This document shows, piece by piece, positions 16,638 to 26,830 of a DNA stretch of 64,000 bases. Each line of letters opens with the position of its first letter. Position 1 is the first letter of the stretch. Source of the stretch: Streptomyces sp. CG4. Lineage in GTDB: Bacteria > Actinomycetota > Actinomycetes > Streptomycetales > Streptomycetaceae. The notes below the pieces were generated by a model. The model saw nothing but the letters and a program-made list of their open reading frames with translations. It had not been told where the DNA came from and did not search any database. The position numbers were made by a program, and so were the translations under genes. The DNA lies in the NCBI RefSeq assembly GCF_041080655.1, contig NZ_CP163525.1:9878352-9942351 (forward strand), written 5' to 3'.

Positions 16638-18793
16638 CGGCAAGGTCCAGCCTTGGCATCTGGACCGGCTCGCGGTCGTTTATGTTCGTCAGTCGACCCC
16701 GCAACAGGTCCTCGACCACGCGGAGTCGACCCGGCTGCAGTACGGGCTGACGCAACGGGCCGTCGATCTGGGCTGGCCCGCCTCCAGGGTCTTGGTGATC
16801 GATGAGGACCTGGGGCATTCGGCGTCCGGCCTGGTGGACCGGCCCGGCTTCCAGCGGCTGGTTTCCGAGGTCGGCCTCGACCACGTCGGCTTGGTCCTGG
16901 GCGTGGAGATGTCCCGGCTGGCCCGCAGCGGCCGCGAATGGCACCAGCTGCTGGAACTGTGTGCGCCGGCCGGAGCCCTGCTCGCCGACCCGGACGGTGT
17001 CTATGATCCGGCCGAGCACAACGACCGGATGCTGCTCGGTCTCAAGGGCACGATCAGCGAGGCCGAACTCCATCTGATCAAGCAGCGGATGTGGAACGGA
17101 CGGACCGCCAAGGCCCGCCGCGGTGAGCTGGCCGTGCCGTTGCCGGTCGGCTATCTGAGGCTCGCCGACGGCCAGGTCGTCAGGGACCCCGACGAGCAGG
17201 TGCAGGCCGTGGTCTGTCTGGTCTTCGACCTGTTCGACGAACTCGGCCTGATCAACGGCGTGTTGAGGTTCCTGGTCGACCACGGCATCCAGATGGGCAT
17301 CCGGACCCGCGAGGGGCCGGAGAAGGGCCGACTGGTGTGGCGGCGCCCCAGCCGGATCATGATCCAGAACATGCTCCGGCACCCCGCCTATGCCGGAATG
17401 TATGTCTATGGCCGCAGCCGGACCGATCCCCGTCGGCGCATCCCGGGACGTCCTTGCACCGGCCGTGTCCGTAAACCGCGCGAGGACTGGCTGGTGTACT
17501 TGCCCGGGACGCTGCCCGCGTATATCGGCACCGAGCAGCATGAACGCAACCTGGCCCGGATCGAGACGAACCGGTCCCGGGCGCTGAGCCTGGGCGCTCT
17601 GCGGGACGGTCCGGCCCTGTTGGTCGGACTCGTCTACTGCGGCCGGTGCGATACCCGGATGACCGTGCACTACCAGCGTGGCGCGGGCGGCAAGCTGTGG
17701 CCGAAGTACGAGTGCAGCCGCGTCAAGGCGGACTACGGCGGCGTCTTGTGCCAGCAGTTGTCCGGAGCCTGCCTCGACCGGTATGTCACCGCCCTGCTGC
17801 TGACCGCCCTCGCCCCGGCCTCACTCGAAGTCTCCCTGGCTGCGGCAGAGCACGCCCAGCAGCGGCGCCACGAGGTGGACCGGATCTGGCGCCAGCGTCT
17901 GGAGCGGGCCGACTACGCCGTCGACCGGGCCCGCCGCCAATATCAGCTGGCTGAACCGGAAAACCGCCTGGTCGTGCGCGAATTGGAGCGCGCCTGGGAA
18001 GCCGCGCTGGCCGAGCGGAAGCACCTGGGCGAGGACTACGACCGCTTCATCGCTGCCCGGCCGCGAGTCCTCACTGCCACCGAACGCGAGCAGATCCGGG
18101 CCCTGGCCGGCGACCTGCCGGCCGTGTGGCAGGCGCCCACCACGACGAACACGGACCGCAAACAGCTGATGCGGCACCTGATCGAGGCGATCCGCGTGAC
18201 CGTCATCGATGACAGTGAACGCGTCACCGTCCAGATCACCTGGGCCGGCGGCCACCCGACGGTGAGACCATCCGCCCCGTCGGCCGCCTGGACCAGCTCA
18301 GCTACTTCCCTCAACTCGTCGCCCGAGCACGGGAACTGGCCGCCGCCGGACAGACCGCTCCCGCCATCGCGAAGATCCTCAACGCCGAGGCTTCCGGCCG
18401 CCCAAACGCCGTGATCACTTCGGCACTCAAGGCGTCCGCCAGCTCCTGCGGGAACTGGGCTGCATCAGCCCGCAGGAACAGAGCCTGCGTCGAAACGCCT
18501 CACCCCTCGGCCCCGACGAGTGGTGGCCCAGCGACCTCGCCCGCGAGATCGGCATGCCCCGCGTCACCCTGTTCGGCTGGATCAAGTACGGCTGGGTCAC
18601 CGCCCACCAGCAAGATGACCGGCGCCGGTCCTGGGTGATTCACGCCGATCGTGCCGAAGTCGAACGGCTTCGCCGCCTGCACGAACTGCCCCGCGGACAC
18701 GGAGCACGCCAACCCTGGCTGTACGACCAGCGGATGGCGATAATCCAGAACGAGACAGGAGCCCACGGCGATGGCGACGAACCGCAGCTATGA
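16597..18793 (+). pseudogene. Large serine recombinase of R1 (frameshifted C-terminus)
   Basis: GTG start at 16597. The N-terminal resolvase domain has the nucleophile motif LAVVYVRQSTPQQ, then VLVIDEDLGHSA and LGVEMSRLARSGREW. The recombinase domain follows (GTISEAELHLIKQRMWNGRT; MLRHPAYAGMYVYGRSR), then a zinc ribbon (VYCGRCDTRM ... YECSRVK) and a coiled coil. The frame breaks near 18262 and again near 18390. The correct continuation is readable in two other frames: ETIRPVGRLDQLSYFPQLVA, FGTQGVRQLLRELGC, and a C-terminal MerR-like helix-turn-helix (LAREIGMPRVTLFGWIKYGW), ending at 18793. Length without the shifts would be about 730 residues, equal to R3. Probably inactive. Confidence 0.85.
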
Positions 18794-18813
18794 CAGCACT
18801 GCGGCTTGCTCAT

Positions 18814-19548
18814 CTCGACGGTGTTGCGCTGCCTGTAGGCCTCGTGGTCGAAGGCCGGCGGTCTACCGCTCCGGCTGCCGCGTCGCAGCCGGCGGCCCGC
18901 TGGTCCGTCGGTTCGGGGATGACCGCCCGGATACCGCGCTTGCGAAGGTGGTCTCGGATCGCGCGAGATGAGTAGGCCTTGTCTGCGAGGACCCCGTCCG
19001 GCCTTGTGCGGGGACGACCACGCCGTCGGGGACCGCGCAGGCGAGCCATGGCGTCCGTGAAGGCGGGCGTGTCGCCGGCCTGCTCCGCGGTGAGAACGAA
19101 CGCCAGGGGCCGGCAGTGGGCATCGGCAGCGAGGTGGATCTTCGTGGTCAGTGCGCCACGGGGTCGACCGATGGCGTGGTTGGCAGGCTCGCCGGCAGGA
19201 GCCCCCTTTGCGGGCCCCAGTAGCGTGCTGGTGAGCGCACACGATCGTGGCGTCCGCCGACACGGCCCAGGCCAGGTCCTCGTCGGCGTCGGGCTGGGCC
19301 ATCAGCGCGGTGAACACCCGATCCCAGGTGCCGTCCACGGCCCACGTCCGCAACCGGTTGTAGATGCCTCGCCAGTTGCCGTACTTCTCCGGCAAGTGCG
19401 CCCACTGCGTTCCGGTCTGCAACTTGAAGGCGATCGCGTCGATCACCTGGCGGTGATCCCGCCAGCGGCCGCTCCGCTTCGGCGTACGGTCCGGGAGTAA
19501 CGGCTCGATCCGCGCCCACGAATGCCACGCAAGTGCGAACCTGAACAT
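18814..19548 (-). pseudogene. IS5-family transposase, N-terminal piece split off by R1
   Basis: Starts around 19548 (LAWHSWARIEPLLPDRTPKR) and carries the first catalytic Asp in AVSADATIVCAHQHATGARK. A frameshift near 19205 moves the frame to GEPANHAIGRPRGALTTKIH and the second Asp in GVLADKAYSSRAIRDH. A second shift near 18890 leads to GRPPAFDHEAYRQRNTVE, which ends at the R1 junction. The two frameshifts show the IS was decayed independently of the R1 insertion. The order of events is not determined. Confidence 0.85.
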
Positions 19549-19807
19549 GCGTCCTCCACCGGCCGCCAGGACTCAGGCGAAGGCCAGGCCATCAGCCCGT
19601 TCCCGGGCATCCGCATGCTCTTTGAAGAACCCGAAATCGTTGCTATCCGTATGTGAGAGGCTCCTGCTCGGCATGTGTCACGGTGACGGACCACTCGCTC
19701 TCGGGGACGACCCGGTCATGCGAGAAGCAGGAACCCCAGCCTTCTGCCGAAGACGTACGCCCTGGAGGCAGGCGCACGGCTTCGGCATGGCCCAAGCATC
19801 GAGAGCG

Positions 19808-20085
19808 TCACGAACCGGTCGGCGTAACTCCCAGGTGCAAGTCCGGGTTCTGTTCCAGCACCTTGGCCACGGGGTAGAACCTGCCTCCACCACTGAGCAC
19901 ACCCAGGGCTTGATGGGTGTTTTCGCCGTAGAGCAGTCCGCCGCTGTCTCCGCCCAGGGTATCGAGGTCGGTATTGATGAGGTCGTCGACCGTGGGCTGA
20001 CTGCGGTCCTCGTTATGGAACGTGAAGGGCTTGCCCACGTCGGTGACCACGCCGCACTTATCCTCTACATTCTCTTCTGCGAATG
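19808..20085 (-). pseudogene. Chymotrypsin-like serine protease, C-terminal fragment
   Basis: Minus-strand frame of about 92 codons with no start: CGVVTDVGKPFTFHNEDRSQ, then LDTLGGDSGGLLYGENTHQA and LGVLSGGGRFYPVAKVLEQN. GGDSGG is the active-site serine motif of trypsin-fold secreted peptidases. His and Asp regions are missing because the upstream part is cut near 20085, where an IS5-family fragment begins on the other strand. 19553-19807 shows nothing else. Confidence 0.6.
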
Positions 20086-20151
20086 TGGTCGCGCCGCGCG
20101 CGCTGACCTCCTCGCCGACGTAGGCTTCGCCGACCTTGCCTGGGACATACG

Positions 20152-20334
20152 ATGTGGGTCGTCGAGCGAACCTTCGCTTGGCTCCACCAGTTCAAACGCC
20201 TGCGGATCCGCTACGAACACCGCGCTGATCTGCACCAGGGGCTTGTGCAACTCGCGTGCTGCATCATCTGCCTGCGCCGCCTGTCCAAGGGACACCACAG
20301 CACCTCTCCCACCGAAGGAGAACCCCCTCAATGA
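20152..20334 (+). pseudogene. IS5-family transposase, C-terminal fragment
   Basis: Reads WVVERTFAWLHQFKRLRIRY then EHRADLHQGLVQLACCIICL and RRLSKGHHS, the standard end of an IS5 (IS1031/ISL2-like) transposase beginning just at the catalytic Glu motif WVVER. Nothing upstream matches the rest of the gene. It ends at 20334, overlapping the first codon of the NUDIX gene by four bases. Confidence 0.75.
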
Positions 20335-20845
20335 CCTCTGCCGAGCCATTCACCCGTATCAAGATCCGCGTCGCCGCAGCCCTGTTCAACGGGGAAGAGA
20401 TCGCTCTAATCCACCGCACCAAGGACGGCCAGGACCAGTACACCCTGCCAGGTGGCAACGTCGAACCCGGCGAACCCATCCATCAGGCCCTCGAGCGCGA
20501 ACTCGACGAAGAACTGGGCCGGATCTCACAGATGCGACCGGTGTCCCGCATCTGACCTGGATCCAGGACGCCATGGTCACCCGCCCCGGCTCCACCCCAC
20601 CCCGCAAACTCCACCTCGTCTTCCGCGTCTACATCGACAACTCCACCCGCGCTCACTTGCGCACCGTCGAGCACGACGACACCGCTGGCGCCGGCCACCT
20701 CACCTGGAGCCATTACAAGGACACGGCTGACAAAGCACTGTTCCCACCAGTTCCGCTCGCCGGGCTGGCTACTCCCACCGCACCCCTCGACGCTGCCCTG
20801 GCCCTCCTGCCGCCCCTCGACGACACCAACTACCGCTGGATCTGA
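20331..20845 (+). pseudogene. NUDIX hydrolase with a frameshift
   Basis: ATG at 20331 preceded by GAAGGAGAA. The first frame (MTSAEPFTRIKIRVAAALF ...) carries a perfect Nudix box, G-x5-E-x7-REL-x-EE-x-G, at GNVEPGEPIHQALERELDEE followed by LG. A missing base near 20518 ends that frame at 20555. The adjacent frame carries on smoothly (DLTDATGVPHLTWIQDAMVT; KLHLVFRVYIDN; AGHLTWSHYKDTADKALFPP) to YRWI at 20845. Intact length would be about 171 residues, normal for a Nudix pyrophosphohydrolase. It could be a recent inactivation or a base-call error. Confidence 0.75.
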
Positions 20846-21073
20846 CCCGCCGTGGACCACGGCGGAGCCCGTCCCGACGATGCTTCTGTGAAACCACCAA
20901 TTGGAGTCCGCTCACAGGAGTCAACCATCCGTAGCGCCGGAACACGGTTACGCATTCAATGGCGCCGCTGCCAGGCAGCTGCGGAGAGCGCTGGCAATTG
21001 AGCCGCCCGTGTGTCTCTTCCCCGGTCGGAGTTGCGTCGATGAGTCTGTGTCTACAAGGAGTTGGCCAGGCGC

Positions 21074-22735
21074 TCAGGGCTGCCGGCTGAGGGTGAAGGT
21101 CTGGGCTGCGTCGTTGCTGGTACAGGGCCACTGTTGGAGCTGGGTGCCGTTGGATGTGGACAGATTGGTCACGTCCAGACACAAGCCGCTGTGCTTGACC
21201 ACAAACGCGTACTTCCCCGCTGCGAGGGGCACCGGTTTCCATTGCTGATTGGTGCCGCCGGCGAAGGTCCACAGTTGGGTCTGTGCGCCGTTCGCGGTTG
21301 CGCTCGGTCCGCCGATGATGTCCAGCGCCAGCGCGGGTACGTTGCGGTTGACCACCTCGTAGTAGCCGTCGCTGGTGGGGATGAACTTCCAACCCTGGTT
21401 GGCCTGATCGCTGCCGCAGGTCCACTGCTGGACGGGGGTGCCGTCGCTGGTACCCGCGTTGGTGGCGTCGACGCACTGGCCGCTGTTGGCGTTGGTGATC
21501 TGGTACCAGGAGCCTGGGTCGATGCCGATCGTTGACGACGGTGCGGGAGACTGCGGTGTCGGCGCGGTCGCGTCCGACGTGGGCGACTGAGAAGCAGAGG
21601 CATCAGGAGCGGAGGCTGTTTCCGTGCCGTTGTCGTGCCCCGGTGCCAGGACTGCGGCGGCCACGGCACCTGCTATGCCGACAATGCCGACGGTGGTGAT
21701 CCCCGCGGCGATGGCGGACCGCCGCAGGCGTCGCGCCCGGACGGGTGCTGGCGGTCGTGCCGGCTCGGTCAGCGGGCCGGGCTGGGTGAGGGGCTGAATG
21801 ATCGTCGGGGCGACGGGCTCAACGAGGGTGGCATCTTGCTGCGATGCGGCTAGGAACTGGGCGACCTCGGCGTGCTGCCGCGCGATCAGTTGGTGCACTG
21901 CCGGTGGCCAGGGCTGCGGGGATGGGGCGATGGCACCGATGGAGTCAAGCAGTTGGGCCGGGCTTGGCCGCGCGGCTGGGTCCTTGGCCAGGCATCCCTC
22001 GATGATCCAGCGGATCCTGTCCGGAACCATGGTGAGGTCGGGATGGGTGTGCACGATGTTGTACAGGGTCTGCGGGGTGGAGGTCCCGGCGAACGGGCCC
22101 ATGCCCGTGCACGCCATGACCAGCACTGCGCCCAGGGAGAACAGGTCGCTTGCCGGGCTGACCGGCAGCCCCTGGGCCTGTTCCGGGGACATGAAGCCGG
22201 GTGAACCGACCAGTGCGTTGGCGTGCGTCAGTTGGTCGGCACCCTGGCTGTCGGCCGCTCGTGCGATGCCGAAATCGATCACGCGGGGACCGTCGTCGGT
22301 GAGCAGCACGTTGGACGGCTTCAGGTCCCGGTGCACCAGGCCGGCGCGGTGGATCTCAAGCAGCGCGGCGGCCAGGCCCGCAGTGAGCCGCAGCGCGGCC
22401 TCCACCGGAAGCACGCCGGCGGCCTCCACCGCTTCGTACAGCGACGGGCCGGGTACGAACACCGAGGCCAGCCACGGCGTAACCGCCTGCGGATCCGCGT
22501 CGATGACGGCCGCCGTGTATGCACCGGAGACCCTGCGCGAGGCATCCACCTCCCGGCGGAACCGCGCCCGGAACCCTTCGTCCATGCCCAGTTGGGCATG
22601 CACCAGTTTGAGCGCGACCAGCCGCCCGTCCGGGCCGCTGCCCAACAGCACCCGGCCCATGCCGCCCCGGCCCAACTCGGCGATCGTCCGATACCGTCCA
22701 ACCGCGATCGGGTCAGACGCCTCCAACGGCCTCAC
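21074..22735 (-). CDS. Membrane Ser/Thr protein kinase with C-terminal ricin-type lectin domain
   Basis: 553 residues. The kinase domain covers about residues 14-270: glycine loop LGRGGMGRVLLG, Lys in VALKLVHAQ, catalytic HRDLKPSN, VIDFGIAR, and MSPEQAQG. A Pro/Ala linker follows, then a basic stop-transfer and single membrane helix near 343-367 (AAGITTVGIVGIAGAVAAAV), then a Ser/Thr/Pro linker. The outer ricin B-type beta-trefoil spans about 410-553, with QxW repeats QQWTC, QLWTF, QQWKP and QQWPC. Kinases of this PknB-like type phosphorylate cytoplasmic targets; the outside lectin domain suggests carbohydrate sensing, an inference. Monocistronic. Confidence 0.9.
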   Translation of the reverse strand: MRPLEASDPIAVGRYRTIAELGRGGMGRVLLGSGPDGRLVALKLVHAQLGMDEGFRARFRREVDASRRVSGAYTAAVIDADPQAVTPWLASVFVPGPSLYEAVEAAGVLPVEAALRLTAGLAAALLEIHRAGLVHRDLKPSNVLLTDDGPRVIDFGIARAADSQGADQLTHANALVGSPGFMSPEQAQGLPVSPASDLFSLGAVLVMACTGMGPFAGTSTPQTLYNIVHTHPDLTMVPDRIRWIIEGCLAKDPAARPSPAQLLDSIGAIAPSPQPWPPAVHQLIARQHAEVAQFLAASQQDATLVEPVAPTIIQPLTQPGPLTEPARPPAPVRARRLRRSAIAAGITTVGIVGIAGAVAAAVLAPGHDNGTETASAPDASASQSPTSDATAPTPQSPAPSSTIGIDPGSWYQITNANSGQCVDATNAGTSDGTPVQQWTCGSDQANQGWKFIPTSDGYYEVVNRNVPALALDIIGGPSATANGAQTQLWTFAGGTNQQWKPVPLAAGKYAFVVKHSGLCLDVTNLSTSNGTQLQQWPCTSNDAAQTFTLSRQP

Positions 22736-22949
22736 ACCGCTCCCTCCCGACAGACCAGCAAACCCGCTGCTCCACTCACCCGGCTCCGCTCATGATCGCT
22801 GGACGGACCCTATAGCGCTCCAACGGTAGTCGCGCAGCTGTCTGATCCACTCGGCCGGCACCTCGACCGCGACCCGGACCAAGGCGTCCCCGATGCTAAC
22901 GTCGGCCCCAAGAGCCTCTGCGTCATCAGAGCGACGGCGACGGTCCGCC

Positions 22950-23163
22950 GTCGGCAACGGGCACCGACCTGATCGACGGCACCGACAAGCTCACGCCGAC
23001 CAAGCGCGCCGAGCTGCGCGGGGTGATCTGCACCAAGCCCGGGCTGAACCGCTACCTGCGCGTCACGCACGGCGGGCTGCTGCGCATGGATGCCGCGAAG
23101 ATCAAGGCCGAGGAGAACTTGGACGGCAAGTACCTGCTGCGCTCGAACGGCAGGGCTGCGGCA
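22950..23163 (+). pseudogene. IS1634-like transposase fragment
   Basis: An open frame without a start: GTDLIDGTDKLTPTKRAELR, then YLRVTHGGLLRMDAAKIKAE and ENLDGKYLLRSN. The GGLLR-x-D-x2-KI-x2-E-x2-DGKYLLR phrase resembles the middle of IS1634-family (IS4-like) transposases. It is cut on the right by an arsenic-transporter-like remnant in the opposite orientation. Family call by motif only. Confidence 0.5.
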
Positions 23164-23737
23164 GGCACGATCGCGCCGGGAGTCGTACGGCGCCGGGCCA
23201 GGGCGCGGGCCGCGAGCGTCGGGGCACCGGCCAGGGCGGCCCGGGCCGGGGTGATCTCGACCGCGGAGGTGAGGACGAGTCCGGCCAGCGTGCAGGCGAC
23301 GGTGACCAGGGCGAACAGTGGGATCTCCGGTACGTTTCGCCGGGTGGCTCCTGGGCGTCGGCGTCCAGGTCGGTGGCGATGACCACGTGGGTGAGCAGCA
23401 CCACGGTGGCGTCCAGGCTGAGTACCGCCGTGATGACCGAGGCGATGGCGAACACCTGCACCAGCAGGCGGCGTGGACGCCCCGCGGCGGTGCGCGTCAT
23501 CCAGGCTCCGCAGGCGTGGAACAGACCCTCGTCATTACACTGTTGAGCCAGTGCGAGCACGGCCGCGAGGAAGCCGATCACCGGTCCGATCCGGGCGGCC
23601 TCGGCCGCCGCGTGCGCCGGCGAGATGGCGCCGGTGCCGATCACCAGAGCGGCGGCCGCTACAGCGACCACGACCTCCGGCCAGCCCCACGGGTGCGCCA
23701 CAGCGCAGACCAGCACCACCAGCAGGACGACCGACAT
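23160..23737 (-). pseudogene. ArsB/SLC13-type transporter, decayed N-terminal part
   Basis: MSVVLLVVLVCAVAHPWGWP opens the frame, followed by membrane segments and the motif NDEGLFHACGAWMTRTAAGR then VITAVLSLDATVVLLTHVVI, typical of arsenical pump membrane proteins. After ATDLDADAQ, sequence is missing and the frame changes. Another frame continues IPLFALVTVACTLAGLVLTS and ends at the IS1634 fragment near 23163. The second half of the transporter is absent. Confidence 0.6.
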
Positions 23738-23901
23738 GACCTCCGCGAAAGACCTGTTCAGAGTCAGCCCCTCAGGGTGGCAGCAACGGTGACCCTCTCA
23801 TCTTCCGGCACCGCCCCCCACTCAGGCTGAGGCCCTGCCCCCGGACGCTGAGCGGGGAGCCGGCCCGCCGCCGGCTGACGGGCTGACCCGGGACTGCGGG
23901 G

Positions 23902-24501
23902 TCAGTGCTCGCCGAAGAAGATTTCGCGGACCTCGCGGATGGCGTAGTACACGAGGACAAAGCCGGCCAACGGGTCTGCAAACCACCAGCCGGCCAGGGC
24001 GTTGAGGACCAGACTGATCAGGACGGCGGCGGCGAGCAGGCCGTCGATCAGGGTGACCCGGCCCTCGGTCTTCAGCACCGGGTTGTCCAGGGCGGCACCG
24101 GTGCGGGCCTTGCCGAAGGCAAGAGCGAACATCGCCGCAGCGGTGATTGCGGTCCAGACGATCCCCAGCGGTGAGTGGTGCGGGTGGAAACCGGTGCCCA
24201 GTACAAACGTGGACTGCACCAGCAGATACAGGGCGAGCAGCGCGAAGCCGACGCCGATCAGCTTCAGGGCGCGGCGCTGGCGGTCCTCGCCGGTGCCGGA
24301 CAGCTCCCAGATCACCACCGTGGACGCGCCGATCTCGATCAGGGAGTCCAGGCCGAACCCGGCCAGTGCCACCGACTTCGCGGAGATCGCCGCGACGGCG
24401 AGCACAAAAATGCCCACCACGTTCCAGCCCAGGGTCACGTACTCCAAGGCGAAGCCGCGGCGGAGCAGGGTCTGCCGGGGGGTCTCGTTCACATCACTCA
24501 C
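23902..24501 (-). CDS. Cation diffusion facilitator (CDF) family transporter
   Basis: About 199 residues from a GTG at 24501 with GGGAG upstream (an ATG at 24546 would add 15). Membrane segments follow the CDF order, with the metal-site helix motif FGLDSLIEIGAS (D-x3-E) in one half and GRVTLIDGLLAAAVLI with the matching Asp in the other, and a final helix FADPLAGFVLVYYAIREVRE. The protein ends soon after the last helix and lacks the usual cytoplasmic C-terminal domain, as in short actinobacterial CDF-like proteins. It should export divalent metal ions by proton antiport; the metal cannot be told. Confidence 0.78.
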   Translation of the reverse strand: MSDVNETPRQTLLRRGFALEYVTLGWNVVGIFVLAVAAISAKSVALAGFGLDSLIEIGASTVVIWELSGTGEDRQRRALKLIGVGFALLALYLLVQSTFVLGTGFHPHHSPLGIVWTAITAAAMFALAFGKARTGAALDNPVLKTEGRVTLIDGLLAAAVLISLVLNALAGWWFADPLAGFVLVYYAIREVREIFFGEH

Positions 24502-24708
24502 CAGGCGAGTCTCCCAGCCGCCCAGAACCGTCAGTAGCCGGGTCACTGGTTGTCATGAATGCAACAGAAGTGGGGCGCGGCGAGCCGACCCTCATTTCCC
24601 GTCCACGCCGAACTCGCCCAGTCCGGCAACGGGTGATGAATTCCGCTTGATCGTTCGCCCGTAGTAGTGCTGATCCTGGTCTCCCTGTCCAGGCAAGCAC
24701 TGCGGTCG

Positions 24709-25059
24709 TTAGCCGCTAAGAGGGCGGAGCCGGGCGGCGAGGAGCGCGATGTCGTCCTCGTTCGTGCTGTTGGTCAGTTGGGTCAGGAGTGTGTCGAGGA
24801 GGTCCTCAAGTGGGCCGTCGGCGGACAGATCCATCTCAGTTAGGGCGTGCACGGAGTCGTCGATGTCCACGCCCCGTTGTTCCACGAGGCCGTCGGTGTA
24901 GAGCAGCAGGACCGAGCCCGGCTCGAATGCGAATGTTGTTGTCTCGTAGTCGCCGAGTTCTGTGCCGATGGGAGGACCGGCCGGAAGGTGCATCAGTCCG
25001 GCGCTGCCGTGGGGGTGGATGAGAAGGGGCGGCAGGTGGCCGGCCGTGGCTGCGGTGCA
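24709..25059 (-). pseudogene. PP2C/SpoIIE-type phosphatase, C-terminal fragment
   Basis: Frame ends at 24709. It reads AGHLPPLLIHPHGSAG, then LPAGPPIGTELGDYETTTFA, GSVLLLYTDGLVEQRGVDID, and the closing TNEDDIALLAARLRPL. These are the late metal-binding motifs (LYTDGLVE; DDIALL) of SpoIIE-like phosphatases used in anti-sigma switches. The first two thirds are missing; the break is near 25060. An internal ATG opens 94 codons but would give a non-functional piece. Confidence 0.7.
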
Positions 25060-25292
25060 GGTGCCCGCCTCGCCGCTACCACCTGGCCCGCCTCACCCAT
25101 CTGGACCGGGCCACCGGCCGAGGTCTTCTGCGCCTACCGTTCCCCACGAGCGGAGTGAACCGCCTCACCTCCGGCCACGTGGACACCGTCACCCCGCGCC
25201 CCGAGCACAAGGTCACGGCGGTGCGGGTGTCCCGGCCGCAGACCTGCTCAGCCCGGCGAGCGCACCATCCCGCACGCGGAGGAACTCCCGCC

Positions 25293-25672
25293 ATGAACTC
25301 CTTCCACGTCGACTCCGAGGTCGGCCGCCTCCGCCAGGTGATCCTGCACCGCCCCGGCCTCGAACTCTCCCGCCTCACCCGCGCAACGTCGACGCCCTGC
25401 TCTTCGACGACATTCTGTGGGCCAAGCGGGCCCGGGAGGAGCACGACGCCTTCGCCCAGGTCCTGCGCGACCACGGCACCCGTGTCCACTACTTCGCCGA
25501 CCTGCTCGCCCAGACCCTGGACGTGCCCGAGGCCCGCAACTGGCCGCTGGACCGCGTCGTCACGCCGGCGACGGTCGGCCCCGCCCTCATGGACCGGGTG
25601 CGCGAGTTGTGCACCGATCTGTGCGGCGAGACGCTCGCACGCTTCCGCCTTCGACGTCCTCAAGGCCGCTCT
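25293..25672 (+). pseudogene. arcA: Arginine deiminase N-terminal fragment, frameshifted
   Basis: ATG at 25293 with GGAGG upstream: MNSFHVDSEVGRLRQVILHR. A deletion near 25378 shifts the frame, which continues NVDALLFDDILWAKRAREEH, DAFAQVLRDHGTRVHYFADL and LAQTLDVPEARNWPLDRVVT. The start SEVGxLRxVILHRPGxEL and DDILW-x3-A-x2-EH are hallmarks of arginine deiminase (arginine to citrulline and ammonia). Only about 125 of 400 residues remain; the catalytic His, Glu and Cys are lost where a SulP remnant begins on the other strand. 25060-25292 holds an unidentified open stretch on the plus strand. Confidence 0.75.
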
Positions 25673-26620
25673 GGGCTGAGACTGCGATACGTACTGGCCA
25701 GGGTGTCGACGGCGGCCGGGGCCCGGCCTCGGAAGGTCTCGGCATTGGCGAAGAGCAGCGCCGAGTCGTAGCGGTGGACCAGCAGCCCGGGGATCGTACG
25801 GGCTGGCGGGTAGTCGTCCTCGTCGTGCGCGCCTGCCACGCCAGGCACCAGGCCCTCCACTGCGTCGTGCAGGCGCGCCACCCAGGTCCGCCGCTCGGCC
25901 ATCGACAGGCCGATGGCCACGATCACCCCGTACGCGAGTACCCCTACCAGGCAGCTCAGAGCGAGCAGCAGTTCCCGTCTGCGGAAGGACTCCAGCCGGC
26001 GGAGGCCCGCCACGTCGATCATGCGGACCGCGGCGTACATGACGAGCGCGCCGAGCACGGCCGAGGGGGTACGGGCCAGCAGCGGGCTGAGGAAGCGGAG
26101 GACGGCGAGCACCGCGGCGCCCGCCGCCAGGGAGTGCGCATGGCTGCGGGCGCCCATCGAAGAAGAGAGCGCGGGCAGCACGAGGTGCGGCAGCTTGCCC
26201 AGTCCGGGAGGGCCAGGGAGGGCAGGCCCGACGGCGCGCTGCTGATCACCTTGAGGCGATGCCAGCCGTCGATGTGGACGACGGCCACGGCCGTGGTAGC
26301 GGGGATCACGGCGAGCAGCGGTCCCGGGAGCTGCGGGACGTACCGCTTGACCGTGAACAGGAACGCCAGGCCACGGCGGAGAGGACGAGAGCCGCCGGAT
26401 CGACAGCCCGGCGGCCGGCGGTAGCCCGGCCACTCCCGCGTAGGCCATGACCTGCGGTACGAGATAGGCCGCTTCGCTCACGCCGACCAGCAGATCGCCT
26501 TTCCACCACGAGCGCCGAAACGCATCAGCGCGCCCAGGCCGGGGACCAGCCGACGACACAACGAAAACCGTCCGCCCGAGCCTTGAGCCATCTGCCTCCT
26601 CTCCCTGTTCGAGCCCAGCA
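25660..26620 (-). pseudogene. SulP-family anion permease, heavily decayed
   Basis: Pieces of a SulP transporter in three frames: LVGVSEAAYLVPQVMAYAGV (first membrane hairpin), VKRYVPQLPGPLLAVIPATT in another frame, and HSLAAGAAVLAVLRFLSPLL, TPSAVLGALVMYAAVRMIDV, LLLALSCLVGVLAYGVIVAI. The cytoplasmic linker HDAVEGLVPGVAGAHDEDDY precedes the first STAS strand, LLVHRYDSALLFANAETF, after which the STAS domain is cut. At least two frameshifts and a deletion of several helices are needed to explain it. Confidence 0.65.
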
Positions 26621-26830
26621 CCCACCGCCGCGCGATCATCTGCGAGAGAGATCCGGCGTGCCATGCGACGCATTCTCCGGCTCCCGCCCCAACCAGCCCG
26701 TCGGCCAGGGACGTTCAGCCCATCCGGCGGAGACCTTCGGCATCCGGCGCGACACCGCGCACCGGACGAGAGTGAGTGAGGGACGAGGGCAAGCGGTCGC
26801 TGCCCGCGCAATCCCGGAACACGACGCTGG

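Larger units (their letters stand above)
16321..18813 (+). mobile_element. Serine-recombinase element R1 inserted in an IS5 transposase
   Basis: 2493 bp between two copies of the host GAG codon (CTC at 16318-16320 and 18814-18816). Imperfect inverted terminal repeats: left GGAGCAAGCCGTAATGCA with CATAG after a short gap, right (reverse complement) TGAGCAAGCCGCAGTGCT with CATAG. Contents are leader ORF A, leader ORF B overlapping the recombinase start, and a large serine recombinase gene, now frameshifted. Removing the element and one CTC rejoins the host frame at the catalytic Glu codon. Confidence 0.82.
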
